Shown: one piece after another, positions 14,105 through 35,563 of the stretch
Numbering within the stretch: the stretch's first letter is position 1
Layout: each line of letters begins with the position of its first letter
From: Lingula anatina
Taxonomy: Eukaryota > Brachiopoda > Lingulata > Lingulida > Lingulidae
Direction of reading: 5' to 3'
NCBI RefSeq assembly: GCF_001039355.2
Contig: NW_019774103.1
Coordinates: 472,975-536,974 of the forward strand
DNA: 64,000 bases
The notes under the pieces: model-generated
Told to the model about the DNA's origin: nothing
What the model saw: only the letters and a program-made list of their open reading frames with translations
Databases searched by the model: none
Translations under genes and position numbers: made by a program

Positions 14105-17100
14105 ATGGCAGATTCAGATGGTGGAGAAAACCAAGAAATTAGCGAGTTAGTTTTACAGACTGATTGATTTGATGTTTGATTGTTGATTTGATACTATAAT
14201 ATTATACGGCGTCTGATACCACGAACAGTTTATGTATTTGACACTGCGGGTAATCTGTTATTATATTTGGATTAAAAAAGCTATTTAATTAAATTATGTT
14301 GGATTTCCAATTAATGCTGTGATAACATTATCCATTACCATTCTTATTTTACAAAAACTACTTCTCCATTTATATTGTTTTTGTCAACTTCAGTTCTGAT
14401 GCAGATAGTTCAGAACGCCAAAATGATGAAAGTACTAAAGGTGATGAAAGTAAAGGTAACAGGCAAATGTCCATACGTAACAGGAAATTATTGTCAAATG
14501 TATAGAGCTACAGGATTAATTATGTTCCTAATGACGTTGTTTAAAACTAGATTTAATTGAGTGCTGGCCATTAATCACTTTTAAGTTTAAAACGCAAACA
14601 GAATATAACGTAGCATTAGTCATTTTTTACTAATTTTTACATTAATCAATTTTTACAGCATTAGTACTTTTAGTTATTTATTTACCTGCAGCTGGCCCCA
14701 GCAGTCAAATATATAAGCCTACAGGCTCCTCAGATATTAGAAGGCGGGTAGGTCTAAGTTTAATAGTGGCATGCTTCTTTTAAATCAATAGAAATGACTG
14801 TGTAAAAAAATAGTGAAAAATACAGCAGAGATGACTGGAATTATTGTTTAATGTTCACTTATTTGATTGATGTTATAGAAATATGAATTATCTGTTTGAA
14901 AAAAATCATGCATTCAATATTTTACAGGAAGTTATTCTGTGGTTAAATCAAGTATGTACCTGCATTATTAACACAGTAACAGTTCTATGAATAGAACAAA
15001 AACTATCAATTAAATTTAATAAAAATGAAATCTTTTAAATGGGAAAAAATTTTTCCAAAGCTCAAAAGTTGTACACAATCTGTTCAGTGGAATGGTCTTT
15101 AATGGACATTACGTACTTTCTTTTTATATTAACAATGGCAGGGACAAGGTTTGGCTGGCTATTTAGGGAAACTCAGTCAACAAGCTGGAGTCGGTATGAT
15201 GTGTTTCTCTCTTTATTATTATTATTATTACATTTAGATTCAGATACTGCCTATAATATATTGAATTGCATCATTATGTATAGATGAAAATCAAATGTTT
15301 ATTTTAAAAATTTGAAAATACAATTTGTAAATGGAATATTTTGTTTTTTGTTAAACTGTGTAACAGGCCTAGGCTCTGCAGTGAATCATATTTTACTCTG
15401 AACTCTTGCAGGCATTAGCACAGATCCAGGAAAGCTGGACATGGGAGCAGCTATTAACATTGCAGTGCGTATGAAAAAGCGCAAAAACAAAACTGCCCAG
15501 CAAGAAATGGAAATCAAACACAAGAGAGAACTTGCAGAACAACAAGAGGTAAAATTTAAAACATTTTTTCATAAATTCATTTTCTGGAAGCAACACCATA
15601 CTTGCTATGCTGTTAAAGACATTTTAATCCAATATATTTTACAATTTAAATAGGATTTATTGCTTATTATTTGAAGTTTATATATTTATATTTCATCTTA
15701 GTCAACATTCATATTCACAGATTATTCAAAAACTGGGGTTAAGCTGGACAGCAGTAGTGACACTGAAATTATGCATACGAAGATGGAGGGCCAGAATGCA
15801 TGCCAGTTTCAACTCTCCTGAAGCTTACGCTAAGGTCAGTAAGAATATGTCAAGTAATTTTGAGGAAGAAAATGTGTAACAGATTGGGGATGTATCCAGT
15901 GAATAACACTGCTTAAATAAAATCATTGTTGGAAAAATCGTGTTTTATGTAAAAGTGATTAGCTTCCCTCCCCTCTCCAATCTTCACTGACATCTTAAAT
16001 TCTGGAGCCATCAATGAGTCATTCATGTTATCAAGTCCCTCTGTTCAATGGTTGAAACCTCATGCCTCATTAGCGGAAAACACATTAAGCCTCACATGAA
16101 ACTAATAACCTTAATTTTCATTTTTTTCTTTTCTTTTTTTTTTTTTTATTGTTATGATACTCTTATGCTTGGAGTGTTTCAGTAAATATATTTTGTAATT
16201 ATCACAATGAACCCTTTAAGTTTTGTTAAGTTGACAATACTATCACAAGAGAAGCACAGATATTGTTTGGTTTTGGTAGTTTGATATTAAGTAACCCCAG
16301 ATGGATTTTTTTCTTTCAATTTCCAACTTTGTCTGTTGAGTTCTTCTGGTAATACAACTCATTCATCAGTTTTTCATTGTACATGGCACTGAGATGCAGT
16401 TGAAGTGCAGTTTTTAAGAAATATACTATTATTATCATTATTATTAAACATTAGACATTTGACTAGGTGATCTAATACATCACAGTATATTTGGAATGGT
16501 CAACTATTTAATTTGGTCTATTAGTACAAGAAAATGGAGTAAAAACATTTTAGTTGTTTGTTTCAGACCAGAGAAGATTTAGAATTTATAAAGAAGCACA
16601 CCAAGGATTTTGCAACTGAAGTGAGTATTTTCATATTTTGAAATATAAATTACTAGTATTAAATGAATAAGAAAGTAGTTTATAAACTAATAATTTTAAA
16701 AATTTTATATCATTTTATTAGGTCTTTGATAGTTGCATTTTTCACCAAATTGATAACAATAGCTTAGTGATTTGTTCTTGCCAGTTCCCATTTATCATTT
16801 TAAAAATCTGATATAACTAAATTGTGTAAGCCATTATTTGATACTATTTTTATTCAATTTCCATGTTGCTATTTTTTCACCAGGTTGAAATAATGAGCAG
16901 TAATTATTTATAGCACTATTAAATTTTGCTTTCACGCAGCTTCCTGTGCCTCTTCAAAATGCAATCTTTTTTGAAGTGTTTCCATGCATTCAGCACACTG
17001 TTAAAGGTAATGTGTACTGGTTCATCTTGCATCCAACATTTCATATGTACATAAGTTAATTTCACCAAAACCAGTGGTTCTACAAAGTTTTTAACTTTAT

Positions 17101-17486
17101 GCTTGAACATTAAGGTTATGACTCTGAAGTCATACAATATGGCTTAGACCCAATATATATAATACTGTTTAATGGGTCCATGCTTATGCCAGCTTTTATA
17201 TGTGGAACTGAGACTTTTATGAAACCTTTAATTTTAATATTAAACTGTATTGCACCTTTGCTGAGACTTACAATTTAACATATTTTTAAATATTAAAATG
17301 TATACCTATGTGAACTGAAAAATTTTAATGATATACCCCTGGACCAATCCCAATCAAAACATGCTAGAATTTTGTTTACTTTCAGAATACAAATGGACTA
17401 TGGGTAAAAATTATAATCTGACAATGCAGGCTCAAAAAAGGCTAGAGGAGCTTACTGCAGAGGCCCATGAAAGAGCCACCATGTAA
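14105..17486 (+). CDS. Unrecognised 235-residue protein, 10 exons
   Basis: Ten exons join in frame with GT-AG sites: 14105-14145, 14394-14455, 14692-14747, 14928-14951, 15142-15193, 15412-15548, 15721-15834, 16567-16620, 16940-17006, 17386-17486 (708 nt, ending TAA). Every junction phase matches. The N-terminus is acidic and serine-rich (MADSDGGENQE). Next come a glycine-containing segment (GQGLAGYLGKL) and a basic helix rich in K, R, E and Q (MKKRKNKTAQQ). A stretch IRRWRARM is loosely like an IQ motif, and the C-terminus is helical and charged. No signal peptide or clear membrane segment is seen. A polyadenylation signal AATAAA is at 17553-17558. I do not recognise the family. A small intracellular, possibly calmodulin-binding or ciliary, protein is only a guess. 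Confidence 0.8.
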
Positions 17487-17656
17487 ACCTGTTGGGAATG
17501 CATGGCATAGTTATTTAAATACCAACTATTGGAATCAATGTTATATTGGAAGAATAAAAGGTTATGATGGGCTGCATTGAGGAACTGTTGAAAACACTGG
17601 AATTAAAAAAAGTATGAAAAGTTTGAAACTAGAGGAAGAATGCAGAAGGAAATCAG

Positions 17657-17659
17657 AGA

Positions 17660-17709
<50 letters not shown>
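17657..17709. repeat. (TA)n microsatellite
   Basis: Uninterrupted alternating T and A over about 50 bases, just past the 3' end of the preceding gene. Confidence 0.95.
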
Positions 17710-17710
<1 letters not shown>

Positions 17711-18101
17711 AAGTTACAATTTAAAAAAGCTTTATTGTTATCTTTTTATCTTTTGTTTATATAAAAGAAAGTTTTACTGTAAGTATTCAATTTTATATCA
17801 TAGCTCATAATATAAAATGTTATTGAGCAGTTTTACCCTCAACTGGTTTGCTTCAATTTTTTGCGCATATGAGATTTCCAGTACTGCTAACACAATGCAT
17901 AACAGAGAGATATGCAATGTTGATGTTCAGAGGAGAACAAGGCCATTACCTTATATATTTTTATGGATCAAAATGTTTGAATTGAGTGACATTTTGAGTT
18001 ACCGAGCAGAATAATCATCTTTTATTTTTTCCCCAGCTTAAAAATTGAAGAAAATCTGAATGTTTATAAGTCTGGGATCGAACTCATAACTTATTTCTGT
18101 C

Positions 18102-18447
18102 TTAAAGGTATAATAACTCTTCGTTTCGGCCAAAAAATGAATTTTCCTGGAGTAAACAACAATTTTCCCATACTTACCAATGGTAAATGAATCCATTTTT
18201 ACATTCAGAGTTAGTCCCTGGTTTTTTTCTAAAAAGTTTGGTTTTTTGTTAAAATCTCTTAAGAGATTTTAACACAGTATAGCCATCAATGGAGGTCACG
18301 TGGTCTAAAGACAAGCTCAGATATCAGAAAAAATAGCTATAACTGCCGTTTTTGTGGTAAAACAGAATATATTACATTTCTATGAGTTATTCACAATGTT
18401 TTTATTGTGAAATATAGATCTCATACGAAGAGTTATTATCCCTTTAA
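18102..18447. mobile_element. TTAA-flanked MITE family, copy 1 (346 bp)
   Basis: The ends are inverted repeats (TTAAAGGTATAATAACTCTT on the left; ACGAAGAGTTATTATCCCTT then TAA on the right), and TTAA lies at both edges. A perfect 26-bp palindrome sits inside at 18248-18273 (core CTCTTAAGAG). Related copies are at 48636-49069 (opposite orientation) and 53882-54165. There is no coding capacity. TTAA targets are typical of piggyBac-type transposases; that link is inference. Confidence 0.8.
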
Positions 18448-19902
18448 GCTTAACAAAATAAAGAATTCAAAACGAACCATTAAAAAGCAAAAAGCCATTA
18501 AAAAGCTGGGAAGTAATTCAGCAAAAATCTTCTTGTGTTCTCTAATATTTCCAAGAACAGCACAATGATTTAAAAACAATTTGTGCTTAACATACTCATA
18601 CAAAACTATATATATTTCTTCCTTTTTGTAATGAAACAAGGTACATTATACTAGCAACTTCTTAAAGGGAGTCCATTGTTAGATCACAACCAAGAAGCAG
18701 ACTTGTTGTTTACAACCAGATTGTCTTGTTCACACCCACAGTTTCAGAGTACACTGTCTTAACATTAGTAGAACACTAAGTTTTCTGTAAAGTCTGAAAC
18801 TCTGGGTACTACTTCATCAACTGACACACCTAAATTGCTTTCTTTTAAACTTCTAAAATGTAGCATATATAATGGAATTAAAATACATACAAAACATAAC
18901 CAGAAACATTCACTTAAAACTTGATAAAAAGAAAAGCCTTAAAAAGGTCTTTTGACATTCTATTGCATGACAGTGGATTGTACATACTATAAATTCATCC
19001 CATAACTTATATTTGAAACACACAGGACACTACATTCATTCCATCATATGTCTTCACACTTCAATACTCGAGTTCCCAGTAAAAAATGACATTTTGTGTA
19101 AATGTAGTAACAACTGAAACTATGCCAAAAACTGAAATTTTGTATAAAATGTGTTAAAATACAAAATGTTTACTTGGAAACATGCAACTACTTGAATTTT
19201 TGAAAAGATGCCACATTTAGAAAAAATGCATGGCAAAACTGTATAAAACAACATTCTGTAGCCTCAAAGCACAGAGGAGGTGGGACACGGCAGTGTTTTA
19301 ATGGAAATACAGGACCTCCAATTAAATGCTTAAAAATTATCCATTTATTTTATCTCTGTATTATTATTATTATTTAAATGCAAGGACTCTTGAATGCTAA
19401 TGCTGTATGCATAACACTCAATCCAAATATAGGGCCCTCTGCTTTAACCTTAGACACTTGGTTAAACAATCCACTCTTTACCACTGTATCTTCAAATAAA
19501 CAAATAAGCAACTTTCACATTCTCACATTCTTTTTTTTTTAGTACAGTATAAAAATGAAATATCACCAAAACAAAAAAATTTAATTTAATATTATAAATT
19601 TTGATTTGCCATCTGCAAAATTCAATATCAAAACATTACATAAACTGCAATGAAACAACTGATTCAATTCTTGCATCTAAAAAAAAGAGACATTTTTAGT
19701 GCTGCCATTTGTAGTGGTATTCAGCTGACCCTTTAGTAATTTCATATTGCACTTTTAATAGGTTACTCTGAATTAATAAACTACAAACAACTTATGCCCT
19801 TGACCCTGGAATAATAATCTCTAATTATTATGTGACCTTTATATAATCTCTGAATGTGCAAATTTTAACCCGTGCAGTTTCCCCCAGAAAGATAGTACTG
19901 GT
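18448..19902. other. Probable 3' UTR and intergenic sequence of the C16orf89-like gene
   Basis: No exon is visible. The stretch lies directly downstream (minus strand) of the C16orf89-like stop codon. A minus-strand AATAAA is present as TTTATT at 19344-19349. The small ORF at 18436-18639 has no support. Confidence 0.4.
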
Positions 19903-22900
19903 TTATCTGTGCCTGTATCTTATTGAAATTCTTCTTTTCTTTATAAATCTGAACATAAAAAACAGCATCACTGCTGCAACAACCATAACAATGTATAGAT
20001 TTCTCCATGGAAGAGCCAATGACCCTTGCATTTCGTGAGCAAGATGTGTGGTTTTCTTTGAGCTAGCTAAACCTTCATCTAGTGGATCTAAATTTTTGTC
20101 ATCAAAAATGTCATCTTCATTGTGATGACTCTTCAGTGGGTTGACCTTTCGACCCAAGTGATATTGCTGATCAGGCTCTTCAGCTATAAAATCATTCTGG
20201 TCAAATTTTCCATCATCTTCCTCTTCTCTGTCATTGTTTTCACCTTCATCTATATTATCTTCATCCCTATCAAAATGATCATGAGGATTATCCTGATCAC
20301 CATCAATTAGATAGTCCTGACCTTTACCCCTTAACACTTCCCGAATCTCATGCTTTGGGTGGACTCCCTTTTGATGATGATCATCATCATCCATTTTATT
20401 GTGAAAAATATCCATATCTGCATCATCCAGATTTTTGGTAGATTTTGTTTTTTGGAACATTTCTCCAGGAACTGTGGTTGTATGTGAACTATGTGCCGGT
20501 TCATCTCCAATCAAGGCTCTGTGATATTCTTGTAACTCTGGAGGCCCAGGGTCCAGCATGAATCTAAGGTACATCACCATGGCTGCCGTTCCTACTGCTG
20601 TTTTGTGAGATAGACACCCTCCTAAAAAAATCACAACTTCTTTCATTATTTATGAATTACATATTCAATCACATAGTAATCTGACAGAGAGAAAAACTGG
20701 ACAAGTGGCATTCAAATTGTAATTGCTTACTGCATTGCTCTAACAATCTCCTTTTTCTGTAGTTAAAATTTTTAACACTTACAATTTGCTATAGGAACAT
20801 TATATACAATTATTTGTTGTAGAAAATATATATTAGATTCAGACAGACTTTCTTTTATACTGCTTAATGTTACAAAATAACAAGAAAAAAATGGTAACAA
20901 TCTTAGTGTGGAATCTTAACATAACATGGACGCTTTTTAGAAAAGTATCTGATAATGATACACGGAAAATTTCCAATCTTTACAGTGAAAGGAAAATGCT
21001 GAATTGTTTACCTGCCAGATCTTTTTCCACAAGAAGTCTACGAGAACGGTAACTTTTAACATTATACTGCATTAGTCTCCTAGCACCCATAAGTGGATTT
21101 GATGGTAGATGTGCATTTTCTTGATGGTTTTCAATATTCAGCTGATGTTGCATTTGATTTTCTTGAAACAGTTGCTGCCTATTCTTTGGTATCTGTTGCT
21201 GCTGTGCGGGTATGTGGGTAATATATTTTTCATTTGGTGGTTGGAACAGAGCCTGCTCTTTATTCTGATAAACCAGTCTGTTAGACAAATGTGTTTGCTG
21301 GTTGAGTTGATTCCATTGAACCTGTTTTTGTAAAGGCTGATTTAGAATGCTTTTATTCATAACACCTGCGGGCTGCTGAAACTGAACCTGCATTTGACTG
21401 TCTCTTTCGCTTCCAAGTGAATCTGCCTGGGAATTTGGTTGTATTAGATTACCCTGAATTTTATCAAATTCTTCAGATTTTGATCTCTCATTGCTGTCTC
21501 CATTCTGCTGTCTCTGTTTCTTTTGCTTCTTTAAATATTCTATCATGTCTATAGCTGCCTCGTTTTCATATACATAGCTTGATTCATCAATGGCTAGCCC
21601 ATCAATACTGTCCCTCATCTCAGCTCTCTTCATTTTACCAAAACACCCATTAGGTTTCTGCCAGGTAAGAATCTGCTGCAGCCAATCTCTGCGTAAAAAC
21701 TGGATGAAGCCCATGCTAGGGCAGACAAACTCTAAAGAGAAATAAAAAAAATGCATTTGAAAAATTCAGTGCTGTCTATGCAACCACAACCATATGTAAA
21801 ATTGATGAAATTTGATAGAAAAAATTAAATATTCAAGAAAATCAAGGTATCGATACCTTAACCTGTACTTTTGCTATTTTGAAATTGAAGCAGTTTCTAC
21901 TGATAAATCTAAAATCTGATAATAGGTGTATGCCTGCCTGTGTGTGTCCTTTTTTGCATTATCTTAAATCATTAAATCTCAGTTTGTTAAAAGTATAATT
22001 GAAAACACACAAACTCAAATTCTCTTAACTCTTATTTTTTCAGTCAATACAAGTCAATACAACTTCACAGAAAAAAAAAAGAAAAAAGAACATACAGAAA
22101 ATCTAAAAACTTTTAATAAATTACACCCTGACTCACCTTCTTCCAAGAAAATATCTTGCTGTATGGGCCATATTTTTCCTTTCATCAACTCTATACTTTC
22201 TTTGACCTCGTAATAATTATTTGTGCAAAACTCTAGCTGTAATTGGTTTATTCCTCTTGGTTCTCCATGAGCATGAAGCCATTCATTGATTTTACTTATA
22301 CATCCCACCTACAGAGAAAAAAGTCTATACTTTTGATAACAGATAACTTGATTGTCAAATAAGCAAAACTTTTTTTAAAACTTAGTACACTTGTAGCACT
22401 AAATAAAAAATATATTCTTACCCCAAGAGCATTAACTGAAAATTGCTTTGTATAAAATTTCATGCTTCTATGACTGCATAAGTACTAGTAAGTGATTCAT
22501 TGATTGTATGCATGGATGAATAAATGAAACAAATAATTTAATTCATTAAAAAATTAAATACCTGTGCAAATACAATGGTTCAAAAAAAGTGAATGTATCC
22601 AAAAACCATGGCTTCCAAACTTCACTTTTTATACAATCAAGACCATAATTAAAATATTTGATTATGACCATAATGACCATAACATTATTATTCTAATTAC
22701 TCTGGCGACTACTTTTCACATGTTTACCTTCTCTCCAAGTAATGTAAAAAGGAGTTGATGTGTAAGAAGATAATCTTTCAATCCTTTAGCAGTGATCATA
22801 TACATGCACTCATCTGAAACTTGACATGGTTTTTGTGTGTCACTACCAAACAATTCCTTCATACACTTGTCACTTCTTTCTTCATCTATTGTTTCTATAA

Positions 22901-25182
22901 ATCACAATAAAATGCTTTTAAAATGATAAAAAACAAATTACCTTTTCTGCTAAAAGTGTAAACAACAGCTGGTGTGTTAGTCCATAGTCTGTAAGGCCTT
23001 TGGTTGTAATAAGCAGCATGCAGAAATTAGTAATGTTACAAGGCTGCCTGCCGTTATTTCCCATTACTTCACCCATGCATCTGTCACTCACTTCTTCATC
23101 AAATGCTATAATACAAATGTATACTTAAGATTACACAGGATACTCAAGCACATACACACCAAATCTAGTTTATCTAGACATTATGAAGCCATTTAAGTCT
23201 TAAATCTATGTAAGGGGAAATGCTTGAAAAACAAAGATTCACTGGCGACTACTTTTTGAGAAAGGGAACTGTTAAGCATACATGCGGCAATCTCAACTGC
23301 CGTAATGACTCGATTTTTTCAATGAGGAAAAACTAACAATTTTCCAAAAAACATAATTTTAAAATCAATAATAATATATTTCTGTGAAGCACCTGTGTTG
23401 CTTTTTCTAGCTCTGTACACAACAGAACTATAAGGTAGCCTGTTTATGAGTTTTTTTGCTATCGCTCAGAAGGAATGGTTTTATTTTAAGAATTTATGAC
23501 TTGAAAAAATACAATAAATGTGAAATTTGTAATTTTTTGAAAAGATTGATTCATAACCGTAACATAATGGTATCAACTATAAACAGTAAGCAAATAACTA
23601 ATGCAAATTTACAATAAAAATCAATATTATTACAACAGTGTTGCCTTTAATACAGTTGTACTTGTTTTACTGCTAATTAGTATTGTATATGCTAAGTATT
23701 GTACAAGCTACATCCCAGATTCAGCGTGAACTCTATTAAAAAAAGGACAAAAATATTTAACCAAGAATGTAACTGGTTAGAAATAAGGAATGCTGAAATT
23801 CATGTTAATGCAAGGTAAAGTTAGAATAAGAATACTAGTAATGTTACATGTCTCACTCAAATGTAGATTTTATAAATATATACTTTTAATTTAGTGATTA
23901 CTAAATACATACTTATTGATATATTCTGCTTCTTTCTCTCCTCTTTTATTCTCTCAAGATCAGATTTAACCCATTTCAGGTTAGGATCAAGTTTACGATG
24001 CCTATGAAAAATGCTCCACTGTTCTCCCACTAAATATTTCATTGATCTGTAGTATTCTCCATCTCCCTTCTCAAGATAGGGTATAGCTTCCTTACTGGCA
24101 TAGGTGGCATCTGCTTTGATTTTACGTAGTCTCTCAAGTACTTTTTTATTTTGTATTTTAAGCTTTTGGTCATCTATTTCATCAATCAGTAAGGCAATCT
24201 GACCTACAAAAGGACAATTCAGCATTAAAGAATAATCTTGATAATTGCATTACTAGTTTGTAGATTCACAACACTTTATTTTCATAATTTGTAAATTGTT
24301 TGTAAGAAAAACATTATCTATAATATTTATTTGATACATTCATTTCATTCATTCTGATGGAAAATGAGTGTAATGTTGTCTTAATTTGCAACATACTGTA
24401 CAAAAAGTCTGCCATATTGCTATACCAGTACATATATATATACAGGTACATGTAATGCAGTGTCGTATGTAACGACTGCCAGACATCTCCTTCACTAAAC
24501 CTACAATTAAATTTTATAAGAATTTTATTTTAAGAGCAGGGGCAGAACCAGGATTATTTGAAGGGGGCGTCCGAGGATGCGAAGCCGACCCCCCGACCCT
24601 CTCCCACCCCCCACCCCACCCCACCCACTTGGCGTGGGGTTCGGGCCCGCTGAAGGGCCCTGAAAATTTTTGGGATTTTAGAGGGCGAACGGTGCCATTT
24701 GGTACGGTTTAGAACTATGATTTAGCTAGTCAAAATTCTAATTACAAAAGGGGACCAGAAATCGAAAGGAGGGGTCAGGACCCCCCTACACCCCATCTAA
24801 ATCCGCCACTGTTAGAGGATTACTGTGTGCACGCCATTACTACACACAAACAGTGTTAATAAAAGATACAACGAGCCTTAGAACATAGGGCCACTCTATT
24901 ATTTAGTTCCCATATGGTACGACAGACTGTAGGTAGACACGAAGTAGCGGGTAGTTGTCGTCAGTGTCGGAAGGGACCAGGGTTGTCGCGTTGTTGCTTA
25001 CCTTCAACCACTCTAAGTCCAAATATCCCATCTAGGTTCATTTCTTTGTAACTTGTTTGGTAATATGAAACGGCCTTTTCAATACCACTCAACAACTCAT
25101 CAAATAAAGGATCCACAGACAAAGTTAACCTTAAAAACATGAAAATAAATAATAACAGTGAGGACATCCTGGAGGCAGCCAT
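19903..25182 (-). CDS. C16orf89: C16orf89-like (UPF0764) protein, membrane-anchored form with alternative exons
   Basis: Exons in transcription order: 25182-25002, 24203-23913, then one of 23105-22942 or 22894-22728, then 22308-22137, 21731-21012, 20621-19903. All phases agree, giving 748 or 749 residues. The start is the ATG at 25182 (context CAAGATGG). A hydrophobic signal peptide (SSLLLFIFMFLRLTLS) leads the protein. Family landmarks match vertebrate C16orf89: NLDGIFGLRVVEGQ, the THQLLFTLL segment, LTWQKPNGCFG and GCLSHKTAV. Exon 5 adds a glutamine-rich stretch and exon 6 an Asp/Glu-rich stretch. The protein ends with a transmembrane helix (VMVVAAVMLFFMF) and a basic tail. Vertebrate members are about 400 residues and secreted, so the C-terminal extension and anchor are notable. 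Molecular function is unknown. It is divergently paired with SRP54. Confidence 0.85.
22728..22894 (-). other. C16orf89: Alternative exon 3b of the C16orf89-like gene
   Basis: 167 nt with the same entry and exit phases as exon 3a. It encodes DEERSDKCM, CQVSDEC and LTHQLLFTLLGEK. By eye it is about 60% identical to 3a at the protein level, with one extra residue. Including both exons puts a TAG three codons into 3b, so the two must be used one at a time. Confidence 0.85.
22942..23105 (-). other. C16orf89: Alternative exon 3a of the C16orf89-like gene
   Basis: 164 nt, entered in phase 1 and left in phase 0. It has a TATTATAG acceptor and an AAAAG/GTAATT donor. It encodes DEEVSDRCM, a CNITNFC cysteine pair and LTHQLLFTLLAEK. 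Only 47 bases separate it from exon 3b. Confidence 0.85.
24537..24811. mobile_element. hAT-like non-autonomous element, 275 bp
   Basis: It starts CAGGGGCAGAACCAGG and ends AAATCCGCCACTG, CAGGG-type ends like those of hAT elements. It is GC-rich against its surroundings. The 3' part recurs at 28383-28585 as the start of the second copy of the SRP54 block. In that copy the right flank reads TAAGAG, matching the left flank here (TAAGAG), a likely target duplication. Confidence 0.6.
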
Positions 25183-28189
<3,007 letters not shown>

Positions 28190-28227
28190 GTATGTTGCTT
28201 TATTACACTGCTCTATCTGTCTTGATC

Positions 28228-28228
<1 letters not shown>

Positions 28229-28277
<49 letters not shown>
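28229..28277. repeat. (TTA)n microsatellite at duplication edge
   Basis: Long TTA tract. The equivalent in the second copy (about 32001-32023) is shorter and runs on into normal intron 7. Homology between the two SRP54 copies ends inside this tract. Confidence 0.9.
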
Positions 28278-28380
28278 GTACCACCAGCGTTAGCGCTGGC
28301 GGTGCACATGGTTTCGGTCTCGTCCGGATCGTTCCGCCGGCTCCGCCAGACGGCTACTGTTACCGCTTCTCCTCCTAGAC
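28278..28380. other. GC-rich contig tail of unknown origin
   Basis: About 100 bases of clearly GC-rich sequence, unlike the AT-rich surroundings, end at the N at 28381. It includes a near-perfect hairpin at 28281-28302 (CCACCAGCG / CGCTGGCGG). It has no counterpart in the other SRP54 copy. Confidence 0.6.
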
Positions 28381-28761
28381 NCCCCCAACCCATCCCACCC
28401 ACTTGGCGTGGGGTTCGGATCCGCTGAAGGGCCCTGAAAATTTTTGGTATTTTAGAGGGCGAACGGTGCCATTTGGTACGGTTTAGAACTTTGATTTAGC
28501 TAGTCAAAATTCTAATTACAAGAGGGGACCAGAAATCGAAAGGAGGGGTCAGGATCCCCCTACACCCCTTCTAAATCCGCCACTGTAAGAGGATTACTGT
28601 GTGCACGCCATTACTACACACAAAGAGTGTAAATAAAAGGTACAACGAGCCTAAGAACATAGGGCCACTCTATTATTTAGTTCCCATATGGTACGACAGA
28701 CTGTAGGTAGACACGAAGTAGTTGTCGTCAGTGTCGGAAGGGTTGTCGCGTTGTTGCTTAC

Positions 28762-28942
28762 CTTCAACCACTCTAAGTCCAAATATCCCATCTAGGTTCA
28801 TTTCTTTGTAACTTGTTTGGTAATATGAAACGGCCTTTTCAATACCACTCAACAACTCATCAAATAAAGGATCCACAGACAAAGTTAACCTTAAAAACAT
28901 GAAAATAAGTAATAACAGTGAGGACATCCTGGAGGCAGCCAT
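28762..28942 (-). CDS. C16orf89: C16orf89-like exon 1, duplicate copy
   Basis: Repeats exon 1 at 25002-25182, with the same start, signal peptide, EGK-type donor region (GAAG/GTAAGC) and one visible amino-acid change, F to L in the hydrophobic core of the signal peptide. No other exons of this gene follow on the minus strand before SRP54 copy 1, so on this assembly it is an orphan exon. It is probably allelic to 25002-25182. Confidence 0.75.
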
Positions 28943-29421
28943 CTTGAAAACCAACACAGGGATGAGTCAATCAACAAGTATTTCATTTTTTTAATACTTC
29001 AAACCAACATACAGACCTATCTTAGATTTTTACTACATTAATTTGGTGTCACTGAAAAGGGATAAATGCAACTGTGCTTGATATATATAAGTAATGGAAA
29101 GTATGTTGTTTCTTTTCCCTGTGAATTGTGACACGTACAACGAGACTTTTCGAGATTCGAAGAAAGGAAACTTCTTGAGGCAGGTTGCAACGGAGCTAAT
29201 TTTCACATTTTATTGATACTGTAATCGACAAAATTTACTTATATTGGTGATACTGGTAACGGACCGAAAAAGCTAGGTTTAATACCAGAAACTACCCCGT
29301 GATATTTAGCATATGTCCTGATTTTACTAAGCATCTGCCACTTGGATTTGCCTGTGTCTCACCACTGTTTTACAGTATATCTTGGTCGGTTTATCCAAGG
29401 TACTGGGAATCCAGTTACTAA

Positions 29422-35563
<6,142 letters not shown>

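Noticed and set aside
20122-21333. Plus-strand ORFs over the C16orf89-like exons 5-6
   Set aside because: Antisense shadows of the acidic and glutamine-rich coding exons.
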